Shown in pieces: positions 36,986-48,639 of a stretch of 64,000 nucleotides of DNA. Each line of letters opens with the position of its first letter. Position 1 is the stretch's first letter. This DNA comes from Nissolia schottii (lineage: Eukaryota; Streptophyta; Magnoliopsida; Fabales; Fabaceae): the NCBI GenBank assembly GCA_003254905.1, contig QANU01102472.1, positions 221,015 to 285,014 on the forward strand, read 5' to 3'. The notes under the pieces are model-generated. The model made no database searches and had not been told where the DNA came from. It saw nothing but the letters and a program-made list of their open reading frames with translations. The position numbers and the translations under genes were made by a program.

Positions 36986-36994
36986 CATAGCCCA

Positions 36995-39285
36995 ACTTCA
37001 GGACTGCGACCCTCTAAGCTCAAGTGATAAATAAGTCATTCCATCTCTAGGCATATAAGTCCTGTAAGATTATTAATGGAGAACCCCCCCAAATGAATAA
37101 ATGACAGCTCACACATCTTTGGTAGGAAAGCTTCGAGCTTGGAGCAGTTCCCTGCATCTAATCTTTCTAGCTTTTCAAGAAATCCCACAGAGTTATGAAC
37201 AATAATCAAGTGCAAGTGTTCTCAACTTGGAATTCCAGGCACATCAGGGAAATGAGTAATTAATTCACACCCGATAAACTTCATGGAAGTCAAATGCATC
37301 ATTTTCTGCCAAAACAAGAAACAAATTAATTTGATTAGCAATTATCAAGTGGTATTGATTAATTGGAAGGAGCTTGCTATTTTTTTTAATTGAAAAAAAT
37401 GTTAAACAAGTTATGTTGTGCGCGTTTGATGTTCGAAATTGAACAGTTTAGATTTAGAATTGGACTTCTTAGTTATAATTTTTGTGCCATAACATATATA
37501 ATTCAAATTATAATTTTGTACACGAACAGATTTCATGAAATTTGAAAACAAGCAATTAAGATGAGTTTTTCTCAATTCTTACTTCGTGTCCAAGGAATTA
37601 TCAATTCAAAAACTTATTAAATTTCTATCTCCTCGCTAAAAGTTACATTTCCCTTTTTCTCATTTATTTGCTAGCAAATCATACTCATTGGATTTAATGT
37701 CTTTATAAAAATGTTATAAATTAACAATTTTCTAAATTTTAATTAACTATTTTATAAATAAATATTTTTCACAAAAATTATAGTGAAAACACTATTATTA
37801 TATTATAAAATAATTATTTTATTAATGTTTTCATCAATTAAAATTTCGAATCACAAATTTAATTAAAATTATAATTTATGATTTAATTCTTTAGCAAATT
37901 CAATCATAAAATTTAAGATTTCAAGTCAATTCTAGTTTCAGCATCCAAATTGATATAAATGATGAATAATAATTCTTTACATGTAACATACTAGCATTTA
38001 AATCATGTAAAAGGATAGCAAAAAAAAGTAGTTTTACCTGGAATGACATTCTCCGTTCGAAGCTGAGATGACTACAACAATATTCTCAAGATCTGGTGGT
38101 AGAGAAGTTCTTACTAAGTCTTCTCTTAATACTTTGAGAACATCAGTGCTTCTTGCCTGACAACCTCTCTACCCATGTCTTGTATTAGATCATTAGTTCA
38201 TCCTTAGCAACCACACAACAGCTAGCAGAGATTTGTCAACAAGTGTGTATCGATCTTGGATGCTGGAGAAAAGCTAGGTACGTACATCAAGCTCTTCCCC
38301 TTAAAAAGGCAAGCAATGTCTAGGAGCTTATCCAGAGTATGTATGTCTTGTACTAATCCTCTCATATTGTTGTAACCTACTCTCACACTCCTCCACAGAT
38401 GAAGGATGGCTCTTTTTGAAAGCTTCCCAGCACAAGAGTTGAAGAGCTTCATGATCGATCATTTAACCCCTTCATTTCTACTTTAGATGCCACCAACAAC
38501 CAAAACCTGTTTATCCCTCCGTTATAATAACTATTAGAATAAAATAATATTAGTATTATATCTTTAATTGAGTTAGATTGATTTAATTTAATATTTAAAT
38601 TGATTCTGTTTTTTATATTTTTGATTATGTTCGTAGCCTATAAATAGCCTTTATTTCATTATAAGTGACACAACCTTGACTAATACAAAAATCTTTGTCG
38701 TTTATCCTTCTCTGGCGATTGTTATTTTCTTATATTGTTGATTCCATCATAAAATCTCACACCCTTGTTGTTAGCACGATCCTACTACCTGGGCCAAACC
38801 AATCACACTTTCCTGCTAGTTTTTCTAACTGTTTCTCATTATCAACGTCATCGAGAACTAGAAGAATTCTCTTACGCTGAAGTATGGCTTTTAATCTAGT
38901 GACACCTTCGCTTGATGTTTCTCTAACATTTTCAAGAAAAATTGCATATTCAAATCGATGAGAAGTCGAGTTATAGAGAGCCTTTGCAAGTGTTGTTTTT
39001 TCCCATGAATTCCCAACATGCTATCAATAGCACATACCAGCCAGCTTGGTGATGCCATCCTTTCAAGTTAGCGACTTCAGACAAAGCTGATCTCCATTTC
39101 TGCACCTTGTCAGATTCCTCTCCGAACCTTTCTTCATGTTCGGCCATGGCCTCGAAATGAGGGATTTACTTTGTAAAAGATGGACCAAATCAGCTGGTTC
39201 CTAGATCTCATCCTCGATTGTCGGATCATGTTGAGCAGAGCTTGTGAGATTATGTCTCCACCCTTTAAGCCTCTCAATTTTTATT
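36995..39285 (-). pseudogene. TIR-NBS-LRR receptor pseudogene
   Basis: Minus-strand remnants run in gene order and match the larger TNL gene at 40.8-44.8 kb. TIR pieces lie at about 39,040-39,285 (the reverse of CATCCTTTCAAGTTAGCGAC matches 44,340). P-loop and kinase-2 region pieces lie at about 38,775-39,035. An ARC/MHD region lies at about 38,100-38,480 and a short LRR remnant at about 37,000-37,310. Intron 1 is almost absent, large parts of TIR and LRR are missing, and frames are interrupted repeatedly. A small LTR-like insert splits the NBS part. Confidence 0.85.
38520..38761. mobile_element. Probable small solo LTR inside the TNL pseudogene (fossil)
   Basis: About 242 bases interrupt the NBS sequence between TTTATCCCTC and CCTTGTTGTTAGCAC, which are adjacent in the intact paralogue near 43,230. 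Near-identical 5 bp flanks, CCCTC and CCCTT, border it. It contains CCTATAAATAGCC, a TATA-like site, and ends CA. Its family is not determined. Confidence 0.5.
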
Positions 39286-39289
39286 TTTA

Positions 39290-40815
39290 TTTTATAAAGG
39301 CCTAAATACATTTTTTGTCCTTAGAATATCAAAAAGTTTGTATTTGATCTCTAAAAAAAAATTTCGTTAAGATTTAATCCCTTAACAAAATTTTGTTCAA
39401 AAAATTGTCCTCGAATCTGTGTTGTGTCTTACTCGAGCTTCCTAACTTTGCATGCATTTATTATATTATTAACATTAATTTAAACTTTAGAAGTTTAAGT
39501 GCACAAGAACAATAATATAAGGGAGTAAAATATTATTTACCCTAAAATAAATAAGAAAGTAACAAAAAAATTAAAATAAGAATAAGCTATTTAATCTCAT
39601 ATATTTGATTGTCATTTAGGTAGAAATTCCTTATCCTTATCCTTACTTATATCTTAAAAGCCATCAACTAATTGTTTGGTTTTTACCCAACACAAAAGAC
39701 TATCATTTGCAAGTTTTTAATTTTTTAATTTAAAAATACAGTTAAAATTTATATCTAAGACATATATTTCTTTTCTACATCAACATATTTTATATTCAAA
39801 TTGTATCATTCCTTCTCGTGCATTACATTACATGGGTTCATATTCTAGTCCTAATATCTTAAAAGCGATCAACTATATAGTCTATTAATATGCCACATGG
39901 CAAAACCAAACAAATTATATAAATATTAAAGAGAAAATAATAATAAAGATCTAAGAATGTCAAACTATGAGCATTGCTAACTAGATAAGCAAACAGATAA
40001 GTATAGCAGTTAGTTTCCTTTGAATACCAAATCTATACACGCGCACAAAAATGGAGAGGAATACAAACATAGAACTGCATACACGAACAATGGCTAATCA
40101 AAGTAACAGTTTGTATTAAATACAGTGACCGTATTTATTCTGGCGAAATCTAATCTAATCAAGATGAGCACTAAAGGAAGACTGTTAAACCTTCCAAAAC
40201 TCAGGTACTTCCAACTAAATTCCTCCAAACAACAACTAAAACACAAACATATACCTCAAAGCCTCTAGGAAAACACTATGATGTCCATAAGGTGTGGTAT
40301 CCTCCCTCTCATCATTTAATCATCCAAATATTTTGAAAATACTCTTAAACACACCAAAGTGACAAAACCCCCCAAGAATTTTCTTTCTTTATCTCTCAAA
40401 TTATAAAAAAAAAAAACTACAAAGTATCTCATAACATTGCTAATTTCTGCTTATGCTTATGCCGCTCAATGAAGATTCCTCAAGTCCAAACAACTCCTTC
40501 AGACCCAAAACTTCATCAAACGAATTTCACTTAATTCTTCATCAATTAGTTCAACAAGTAAACAGATTACAATAAGACCTATCATAAAATCAGAAACCCA
40601 ATTTATCGTCATTATTTTAACACACAAAGAAAAATAATAATAATAATAGTAAAATCTGCCCAGATTGGCAACACTTGAAATTCAGAAAAAGGAGCCATAA
40701 CCAAAGCCAAAAAACACATAAAAAAGTGACCTTTTAAGTGTATCCGGGACATAGACATGACATATTTCAAAGACACATGTTCCGCTTGTACATATTGAAA
40801 CACCAAGGACTTCCT
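39290..40815. other. Intergenic between the two TNL loci
   Basis: AT-rich, no coding frame supported. It would contain the 3' untranslated part of the TNL gene on its right side. Confidence 0.5.
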
Positions 40816-40819
40816 TGCT

Positions 40820-43800
40820 TCAGCCTTGAGCCTTTCCATCATGATCACCGGGACATGTGAATCGAATATCCTCCATGTCTGTTTCTCCCCTGTACACATA
40901 AGCACCACAGTAACTTGCAGTTGGCTCTTTGGAGTATGTGTATTCACATTCAACCTGAACGTAGTTCCATTCTTGACAGGAGGACACTAGAAAGGTGTCG
41001 AGGCTTGCCCACTCTTTCCGCAGACGGCGTAAATCAAACACTAACACAACACGCTCTCCGCAAGTAATATCAGACGAAAGAACATTAGAGTAATTATCAA
41101 CATCGACACCATTAATGCGCAAGCGTATGCTCTTCACAGTGCATTCCTCCACCGTAAATGCAAAAGCAACAACAGGAAACTTTCGACGAGCCCAGAAAGA
41201 CACAATCGCCCCGTCAAACCGACGGTCAAACCAACTTGGTATCTCTGTTATTTTGGGCATAACAACAAATAATTTGTACCCTTGATTCGATGCCTGTGAC
41301 ATGGGGAAAAAAAAATATGACGGTCATGGTAATTTTTCTGGTTAACCTCCGTTTTTTAGTGAATAAAGGAAAAGACAAACCTGAGCCCATAAGATTCTAG
41401 ACGCTTCCGAGGACAAGGAGAGACAACCATTTGCTTGTACTCTCTGAATATTTGACGGCAACTCTGGAATTTCCTCAAGCTTCTCACAATAAGTGACGTG
41501 GAGATATTCCAAGCTAGCAGCATCTTTAATGCTGGGTGGTAGAGACACAAATTCATTCCCCCGCACACCAAGGTGTCTCAATTTCGGAAAACAGCCAAGA
41601 ATAGCATCGAGATCTCCATCTGTTAAGCCACAATTTGAACACCACAATTCCCTCAAATTAGAGTGGTCACCAGTTGTTGCCGCAACACGGTTGTTGAGGA
41701 ACCTTCTAAATGATCCCCCAACTTCAGGGCTGCAACCGTCGAAGACGAACTTTCCAATCTTGGGCAACATGAATAAGTCAGTTGGTAAGCCACCAGCAGT
41801 AAGGCTTGCAGACCTCATTGTTATGAATCTAAGCCCCGTGAGATTGCCGATCGAATCCGTAAGCTCCTCAATTGGAGCGTCCCGCAAAACAACATTCAAG
41901 GGCTCATTCATCCTTCCCTCTATGCGTGGGAATCGTGCAATTCTTGTATTTTTGAGGGAAAGATGTTGGAGAGATAGCAACCACATACTTGGTAGGAACT
42001 CTTGCAGATTACAGCATCGCGATGCATCGAACCATTTAAGCTCTTTAAGAAATCCAACTGACGGATCAATTGCACGCAAATTTTCACAAGAACGAAGCTC
42101 AAGTCTTGCCAAATTTGGAACTCCAGACACATCAGGGAAATGAGTTATACATGCACACCTCGACAAATTCAAGTAAGTCAAATGCATCAGTTTCTGCCAA
42201 AACAAAAAACAAATTACTTTGATTACCATTTTCAGATAATAACAAAAATACTACTAATTGACATCGTGCAAGAGACCACAAGCAGATAGTTTTACCCGGA
42301 ATGGCGTTTCGTTTTCCAGGCTGAGATGACTACAAGGTAAACTGAGATCTACGATATCTCTAGGATTAAAATCTGATGGTAGTGATTTTGAAGGGTACCC
42401 TTCCCATTCGAGGAGCCTTAGACTGTTGGGAAGATAATTAGGTTCGGATTTACTTCTTCTTTCTCTGGGGGGTCCAACATTATTCCTTCAATGTTACTGC
42501 TTCCCTTTAAAACAAGAAACAAGAAAAATTAACATCAATTAATAAATGTTACTTTTGTTGAATACATTTTATCAATTGGTACACACAAATTCAAGTGATT
42601 AAAAAACAAAAAGAGATCATATGTATGGGCAAAGTTCTCACTGAATTTTCTCCCAATACTCTGAGAACGTCTTGATGAAAATGTAATCTACTTCGTTCAC
42701 CAGGTTTTGAGGGTGCTTCCTGTCTAACAATTTCTCTACCCATATCTTGTATTAGATCATGCATCCTTAAGCAATCATCTTCAACAACTAGCAAAGATTT
42801 GTCAACAAGTAGTGTGATATTGACTTGTGGAAAAAAGTCACATTTCTCCAAGACATTTTGAACATACTCCAACCTCTTCCTTTTAAAAAAGCAAGCAATG
42901 TCTAGAAAAACATTCTTTGCATTGTCCTCCAAGGAATCATAACTTATCCTGAGAATGCCTTGTATTTTTCTTTCTGGAATCCTCGCATATTGTTTTAATG
43001 CAGCTTCACATTCCTTCACAGATCTATTAGCCAAATGAGACCCTATTACCTTTAAAGCCAATGGAAGGCCATCGGCATAACGAACTACACGGTCAGACAC
43101 GTCTTCATAGTTCATTGCAGGTTGACTCATTTTAAAGGCTTTCCAACACAAGAGTTGAAGAGCCTCATGATCATTTAATCCCTTCATTTCATATCTCTTT
43201 TCAACATCGTGAACATCTAGTACATGTTTATCCCTCGTTGTTATGATGATCCTACTCCCTAAATCAAACCAATCACAATTTCCTGCCAACTTTTCTAGTT
43301 GGTCCTCACTGTCAACATCATCAAGCACTAGGAGAACTCTCTTATGTTGAAGTATGCCTTTTAATCTAGTGACACCTTCACTGGCACTACCCAACTTGAT
43401 ATTTTCCCCTTCAAACAGCTTACATAGAATTGCCTCTTGGAGATGCACAAGGCCCTTATAACTGTTTGATCTTTCTCTAATATCTCCAACAAAAACCGCA
43501 CATTCAAATTGATGAATAATTGAGTTATAGAGAGCCTTGGCAAGTGTTGTTTTGCCCATTCCGCCAGTTCCATGAATTCCCAACATGCAAACCGTCTTCT
43601 TAGATTCAATGTCAAGAAGTAACATCGCTTCTTCTATGCGAGACTTGTGTCCAATTATGCGCTCACCAACATCTAATTCTTCAGGTTGCAATTTAGTTGT
43701 GACATCGTTCACAATCTCTTGGATAAACTCATATTCGTACCTACAAAATTTCAAGGTTTTTCATCGACAATTTCAATTTTCTTTCTAGTAGTCACAATTT

Positions 43801-44793
43801 ATTTACTTAATCTCCACAATACAAAATACAGAAAGACCCTGAAAATGGAGCGAAAATACTGACAACTATTAAGCTTGAGAGAAGAGAAAGCATTGGAGAG
43901 AATGAGAGAATTGGAATGAATGAATGAAATTTGGATTGCTTGATACACAAGCCAGCTATATATACAAGTCTGTTTGCAATAACAGAAAACAGAAAGAACA
44001 GATGGCAGAAACCAATTCTGTTATGAAGGCATAACTAACTTACTTGAGCAACAAGTTAAATAACTAGCCTAATGAAATACATTCATTACTCTAATAACAA
44101 CATGCAATACTCAATGTCTCTGATGATGCTCTTTTAGTTAACAAAATTCACATCTAACATTTAGACGATTTCTATGTTGCATGGGTTAAGTTTCACTGCA
44201 CTTGTAACTTTAATAGCTCCAACTGTCTGACCAGATAGCCCAAATAATTTTATTAAATTACATAGATAATTTAAAATCAGTTGACCATAAATATTTTATC
44301 ACATAGTCTTAAATAAGACGTACCCTGTTTGGTAATGCCATCCTTTCAAGTTAGCGACTTCGGACAAGGCTGACCTCCAGTTCTGCACTTTCTCAGATCC
44401 ATGTCCGAACCTTTCGTCATGTTGGATCATGGCCTCAAAATAACTGCTCCTTTGATGCCTTACATCGGAGGGAGCCACTTTGTAAAAGATGGGCAAAACC
44501 AAATGCTGCTGCTTCTTCTTCGACCTCATGCATTCAACGATCTCCACGAGTTCGTCAAGACACCATTGGGAAGATGCGTAGTTCTCAGAGAAAATAACCA
44601 TCAAAATCTTTGATTGGCGGATCGCGTCGAGCAGGGCTTGCGAGATGTGGTCCCCACCTTTCAAGCCCTCGTGGTCCATGAAGGCTCTGATTCCCTTGCG
44701 GGAGAGAGCATCGTAGAGGTAACCGGTGAAGGAGAAGCGGGTGTCTTCGCCTCTGAAACTCAGGAAAACATCATTGGCGAAGCAATTTGCCAT
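40820..44793 (-). CDS. TIR-NBS-LRR immune receptor gene, five exons, exon 3 frameshifted
   Basis: Exons: 44,324-44,793 (TIR), 42,642-43,740 (NBS), 42,296-42,504, 41,381-42,193 (LRR) and 40,820-41,293 (post-LRR). TIR: DVFLSFRGEDTR, GIRAFMD, and SSQWCLDEL with the Glu used by TIR NADases. NBS: P-loop GTGGMGKTTLAK, kinase-2 KRVLLVLDDVD, RNBS-B GSRIIITTRD, GLPLAL, CFFKRKR and MHDLIQDMGREIV. LRR repeats start KLMHLTYLNLS. Exon 5 carries the post-LRR domain (EIPSWFDRRFDGAIVSFWAR). Exon 3 is the problem. Both its junctions are phase 0, but it is 209 bases, not a multiple of 3. It joins IEGIMLDPPEKEEV to PNYLPNSLRLLEWEGYP in different frames, and the segment usually between them (NWxGTAFxxMKNLRIL) is absent. 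Normal splicing would end translation after about 547 residues, giving a TIR-NBS protein. I prefer the start at MANCFANDVF; an ATG four codons earlier is possible. Confidence 0.9.
43860..44159 (-). mobile_element. Probable copia-type solo LTR in TNL intron 1 (fossil)
   Basis: On the minus strand about 300 bases start TGTTAGATGTGAATTTTGTT, contain TTGTATATATAGCTGG (TATA box) and end CA. This looks like a Ty1/copia LTR. A clear target duplication was not found, so the ends are tentative. Confidence 0.45.
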
Positions 44794-44809
44794 CACTAGA
44801 AACACAGAG

Positions 44810-45450
44810 CGAGAGACGTACTACTTTACTAAAACTATGTTGCGATGATATTTTTCTTTTTCACAATAGAGACTAAATATGACCCACACGGTTTCAAGGC
44901 TCTCTCTTTTTTATCTCGCGTGTGAATGCAATATTGGAAAGAAAGAATATCTTTATGACTTTGGTCATGGACGACCATGAAATTATTGTTATTGTCACTC
45001 ATTATATATATGAAAGGATTTTCCTAGATAAAAATAAAATGTGGTAAAGTTTTTAATGTTTATTACAAGTATTGTTATTTATGAAAAGAGATTCTTGTGT
45101 ATAGGTATGTACCAAAAACACGTATCCTCAAAAACATATATCATACATACATCATGTATGTGTATACATTGGGCTCCACATAATAATCACCCAGTGTCAA
45201 CACTTTCCATGTTCACCCAAGTGCGTGTCTCTTACACGCAAAATACAAAATGTTCGTGCTTCCACCTTCTTTGAAGAAATAGGATTACAAATCGTTCATT
45301 TTCTCACTTCTGCAAGTCATTATTTTCCTTTCTTTGCATATCTTCTTGGCATATAGTTATTATAGAATTCTTTAAGTGCATCCAAGGTATCAAAGTGCAT
45401 GCTAACCTTTGGAACCTCTTCTTCTTTAACAGCAGGTAACCTGTGACCTG
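44810..45450. other. Upstream region of the TNL gene
   Basis: Non-coding. The likely TNL promoter lies at its left side; I see no unambiguous TATA box. Around 45,100-45,170 there is a CATACATACATC run that weakly resembles the end regions of the Mutator-like MITEs. Confidence 0.4.
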
Positions 45451-45454
45451 TGAG

Positions 45455-46545
45455 ATTTGTAATAATGTTTGTGCATCCACGTATATAAAGTTTGTGTATA
45501 TCATATTTTGAACAATACTAAAATATAAGTTACCTATAATATCTGTAAAGTTTGTGCATAAAATTGTATAAAGTTTGTGCATTAGTAGTTGTAAAGTTTG
45601 TGCAATCTTAGTATATAACTCTAAACTATAGGTTTGTGGTGTTTGTGCACTAATCCAAATAAAGTTTGTGCATGAATGTACATAAAATTTGTGCTTTAAC
45701 GCTTGTAATGTTTGTGCACTCGTGAGAATAAAGTTTGCGCATCATTATGTATAATGTTTGTGCATTTTTTAAATAAAGTTCAGATTGTAAAACACTCTGA
45801 TAATTTTGTAATGTTTGTACATTCATACGTATAAAGTTTGTGCATTACTAATTATAATGTTTATGCATTTTTAAATAAAGTTCACATTGTATATAACTCT
45901 GAACTATAGGTTTGTAGTGTAGTCCAAATAAAGTTTGTGCATGAATGCGCATAAAATTTGTGCTTTAACGCCTGCAATGTTTATGCACTTAATTAAATAT
46001 AATTGAGAATATAATAGAATATGAACTATAGGTCATAACTCTATGTTTATAATGTTTGTGCACTGGTGCCTATAAAGTTTGTGCAATACTACGTATAAAG
46101 TTTGTGTATTACTATTATGCACAAGAAATTTCACAGATCAAACGATGAACATGAACACAAAACTCCCCAAGGAAAAACAACAAAAATAACACAAAAAAAT
46201 TACCACGTTATTTGGCATTTGATCGGTTTCTTGCATTGTTTTCGATCACCAACAAATAGGATTAGGATTATCAATGATGGATTCTCATAATGATTTCGAT
46301 CTTGATGATGCTTTATGCAGAAACGAGCTCACGTTTCAGGTGGTTATGGCAGCGTAGTGTGTCGAGCTAAATTTTCAGGTTTCAAGTCGCCTGGAATTCT
46401 GCGGAATTGCTCATAAAATCACGTAGGAGTGCGTGTCTTTCTATTTTGAGAAATTGTATTACATACGTATAATAATCATTAATTACCTAATTTAAATGGT
46501 GTGTGTATGGGTGTATGAAATTAGGTGTATACAAAGCATTTTTGA
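45455..46545 (+). repeat. Expanded GTTTGTGCA repeat array ending in a Mutator-like terminal sequence
   Basis: From 45,455 to about 46,120 roughly twenty variants of TAAAGTTTGTGCA and TAATGTTTGTGCA follow at short, irregular spacing. MITE copies A and B hold the same motifs a few times, and a longer stretch (TTTAACGCCTGCAATGTTTA, then GCACTTAATTAA) is shared with copy A. The right end, GGTGTATACAAAGCATTTTTG near 46,530-46,545, matches the GGTGTACATGTAGCATTTTTG end of copy A. About 400 bases of unrelated DNA (46,120-46,480) sit between. The left terminus was not found. Confidence 0.65.
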
Positions 46546-46564
46546 ATATATATTTACATGGGTA

Positions 46565-47330
46565 GGGCGTCATTATTATTATTATTTTTATGAGGAATGC
46601 TCTTTGTACAATAAAAATATATACAATTGCATCTAATCACATTAAATATGAATTTTCTCTATCCTCTTCTTCACTCTCCCTAACTCGTAACCTCTATTTA
46701 TTTTTCATTTTGCACCTTTTCTTCTTCTCTGTTACTCTTTTCTTATTCTTTTTTTTTTTTGTTTCTCGCTTGTTTCTTCATTTTCGCTATTTTTTTTGTT
46801 CCTATTCATTTTTTTTCTTCTTAAGATGTTATAAAGAGTATAGACAATGGCATTTTTCTTTGATCTACGTTGTTTGTTATGTTTTGTAATTTTTCAAAGT
46901 GATGCAATGGTGTGTTATAGTGTTTGTTCACGAGTGTTATAATATTTGTTTATGTATGATGTAATATTTGTTTATGAGTATTGTAATTTTTTTTAGTGTT
47001 GTAATGTTTGTTTCTTTGTCGTGTAATGATCAGTGTGGGGTAATATTTGTGTATGCGTGTTGTAATATTTATTTATAAGTGTTGTAATGCCTGTTTAATT
47101 CTTCATTTTTTGTGTGGTGTAATGTTTGCTTATGAGTTTTTTAACGTTTATTTCTGAGTATTATAATGTTTGTTTATTTTATGGTCTAACGTTTATTTAT
47201 GAGAAAAAGTGTGAGAGAACACTAGAGAGAATGCGATATTTATTCTATATTTGATAATGTTTGTTTATTTGTTTTATAATGTTTGTTCATCTATTTTGTA
47301 ATGTTTGTTTATGAGGGAGCGTGAATACAT
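46565..47330. repeat. Degenerate TAATGTTTGTTTATGAG repeat tract
   Basis: About fourteen imperfect copies of TGTAATGTTTGTTTATGAG lie between about 46,905 and 47,320. They start downstream of a GGAATGCTCTTTGTACA sequence that resembles the MITE terminus. It may be a second, more diverged relative of the neighbouring array. Confidence 0.5.
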
Positions 47331-47970
47331 GTGTTTTAGAGTGTGAATAAAAAAGTAGGAAAGAAAGTGTGACGTTACTTTTTTCAAGTTATGCTGTGCG
47401 AGCCGTGTTTTATTTTACTTTGTATATAAAATCATTTGTTCATCGATAGGTTCTATAATGTTTGATTATTTCTTTAAAAGTATCTATTTACACATCTGCG
47501 TCTTTGCCTCAGTGTGTATGTCATGTCATACACAGATATATATTGAATGTATGATGAATATTATTCTATTATACACCTAGTACTAATTTTTATTTTTTTT
47601 TATGTGTGCACATGTGGAGTTAAAATTGTGCCATTCCAAAAATTTTACTTTCTTCTTTCGCACTTTCTATTTACTTTGTGCCATTTGCCTGTTTTCTACC
47701 AAATGCCTTATCTCTCCTTTCGCTCCAATTTGCCAACCTCAATTGTTCATTTTTTTAAAAATTTAATGTTTTTAACTAATAGTTATCCACTATTAATTTA
47801 AATTAAGGTCTAATTTGTTATGTGAGAGAAGCCCTGATAAAAAAATAGTATAATATAATGTAAGGTCTTATTTGTTATATAACTTTCAAATACCATTCAG
47901 CTAAATAACTTTGAGGAAATGCATTTTAACAAATTCTTTTTTAGAAATATACGAGGATAAATTAAACAAG
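47331..47970. other. Intergenic
   Basis: AT-rich, no supported gene. It borders the 3' side of R2. Confidence 0.45.
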
Positions 47971-47976
47971 TTTATT

Positions 47977-48374
47977 TTATATGATTCGACCCGGGCAGCA
48001 GCAACACCAGCAGCTAATACCAGGAAAACAACACAATTTGCATGGACCGTCATGTAGTTGTTCGCCTCCACCGCCTACTCCGCCACTCCCAATATCTAAT
48101 TTACGATTAGCTTTTGATTTTTCTACTACATATAAAAAAATGATATATTTTTTTTTAGGTATATTTAAATGTCAATGTATCTAGAGTATATTAAAAAAAA
48201 AAACTATTGTGCATGGTAACTAAATAACAGTAATATTAGATGAACAGGTGCAGGTAGTTTATTATATATATCTTGTGTCCCCACATCTTAGGATGGTAGA
48301 TCAGGTGCCACAGCACTAGAGAAAAGAAAGAGTGCGAACAAGCATAACAACAAAATAGGCACCTTGGTATTCAT
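47977..48374 (-). pseudogene. Secreted cysteine-rich peptide gene R2, disabled in exon 1
   Basis: Exon 1 (start codon 48,372-48,374) encodes the signal MNTKVPILLLCLFALFLFSS then APDLPS, followed by an in-frame TAA where R3 has AAA. The donor positions used in R1 and R3 read AT rather than GT here. Exon 2 (47,977-48,125) is fully open with a good acceptor (TATATGTAG) and correct phase: EKSKANRKLD, a Gly spacer, and the tail CKLCCFPGISCWCCCCPG, nearly the same as R1. A candidate TATA box (CACTATAAAA) lies at 48,420-48,429 on the minus strand. It is either a recent pseudogene or, less likely, spliced in a way I cannot see. Confidence 0.75.
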
Positions 48375-48479
48375 TTTAATTTGCTACTGAGGGGTTATGA
48401 TTAAGAGATGTTGTTGTCATTTTATAGTGATCGTGGAAGAAGAGAAATTAAAGAAGCTAAAGCAGAGCTCAATTAAGTA

Positions 48480-48633
48480 CTATTTCCCTCCTTTTTATAG
48501 TAATTTTATAGTAAGTGTTAATTTTTACTTTTAAATTTACTTAGTGTATTTAAATTGAAATTTTACCCAAATACATATAGTCAAAGATTCATCTAAAAAT
48601 TAAAAATAAACACTTATTATAAAAGGAAACTAG
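48480..48633. mobile_element. Stowaway-like MITE, 154 bp
   Basis: Flanked by TA on both sides. The left end CTATTTCCCTCCTTTTTATA and the right end (reverse complement CTAGTTTCCTTTTATAATAA) both run into AAGTGTT on the inside. The CTCCCTCC-type terminus is typical of Stowaway elements. It sits just upstream of R2. Confidence 0.7.
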
Positions 48634-48639
48634 TAAATG

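Noticed and set aside
41493-42143. Plus-strand open frame of 216 codons
   Set aside because: It is antisense to the LRR exon of the TNL gene; the minus strand has clear LRR text and splice sites.
45460-46120. CRISPR-like regularly spaced repeats
   Set aside because: Spacing is irregular, repeats are degenerate and the genome is eukaryotic; the motifs trace to a transposon family.
46102-46330. Start of a FAR1-type transposase gene (MDSHNDFDLDDALC near 46,273)
   Set aside because: The similarity is short and weak, the frame ends quickly, and no other transposase motif follows.
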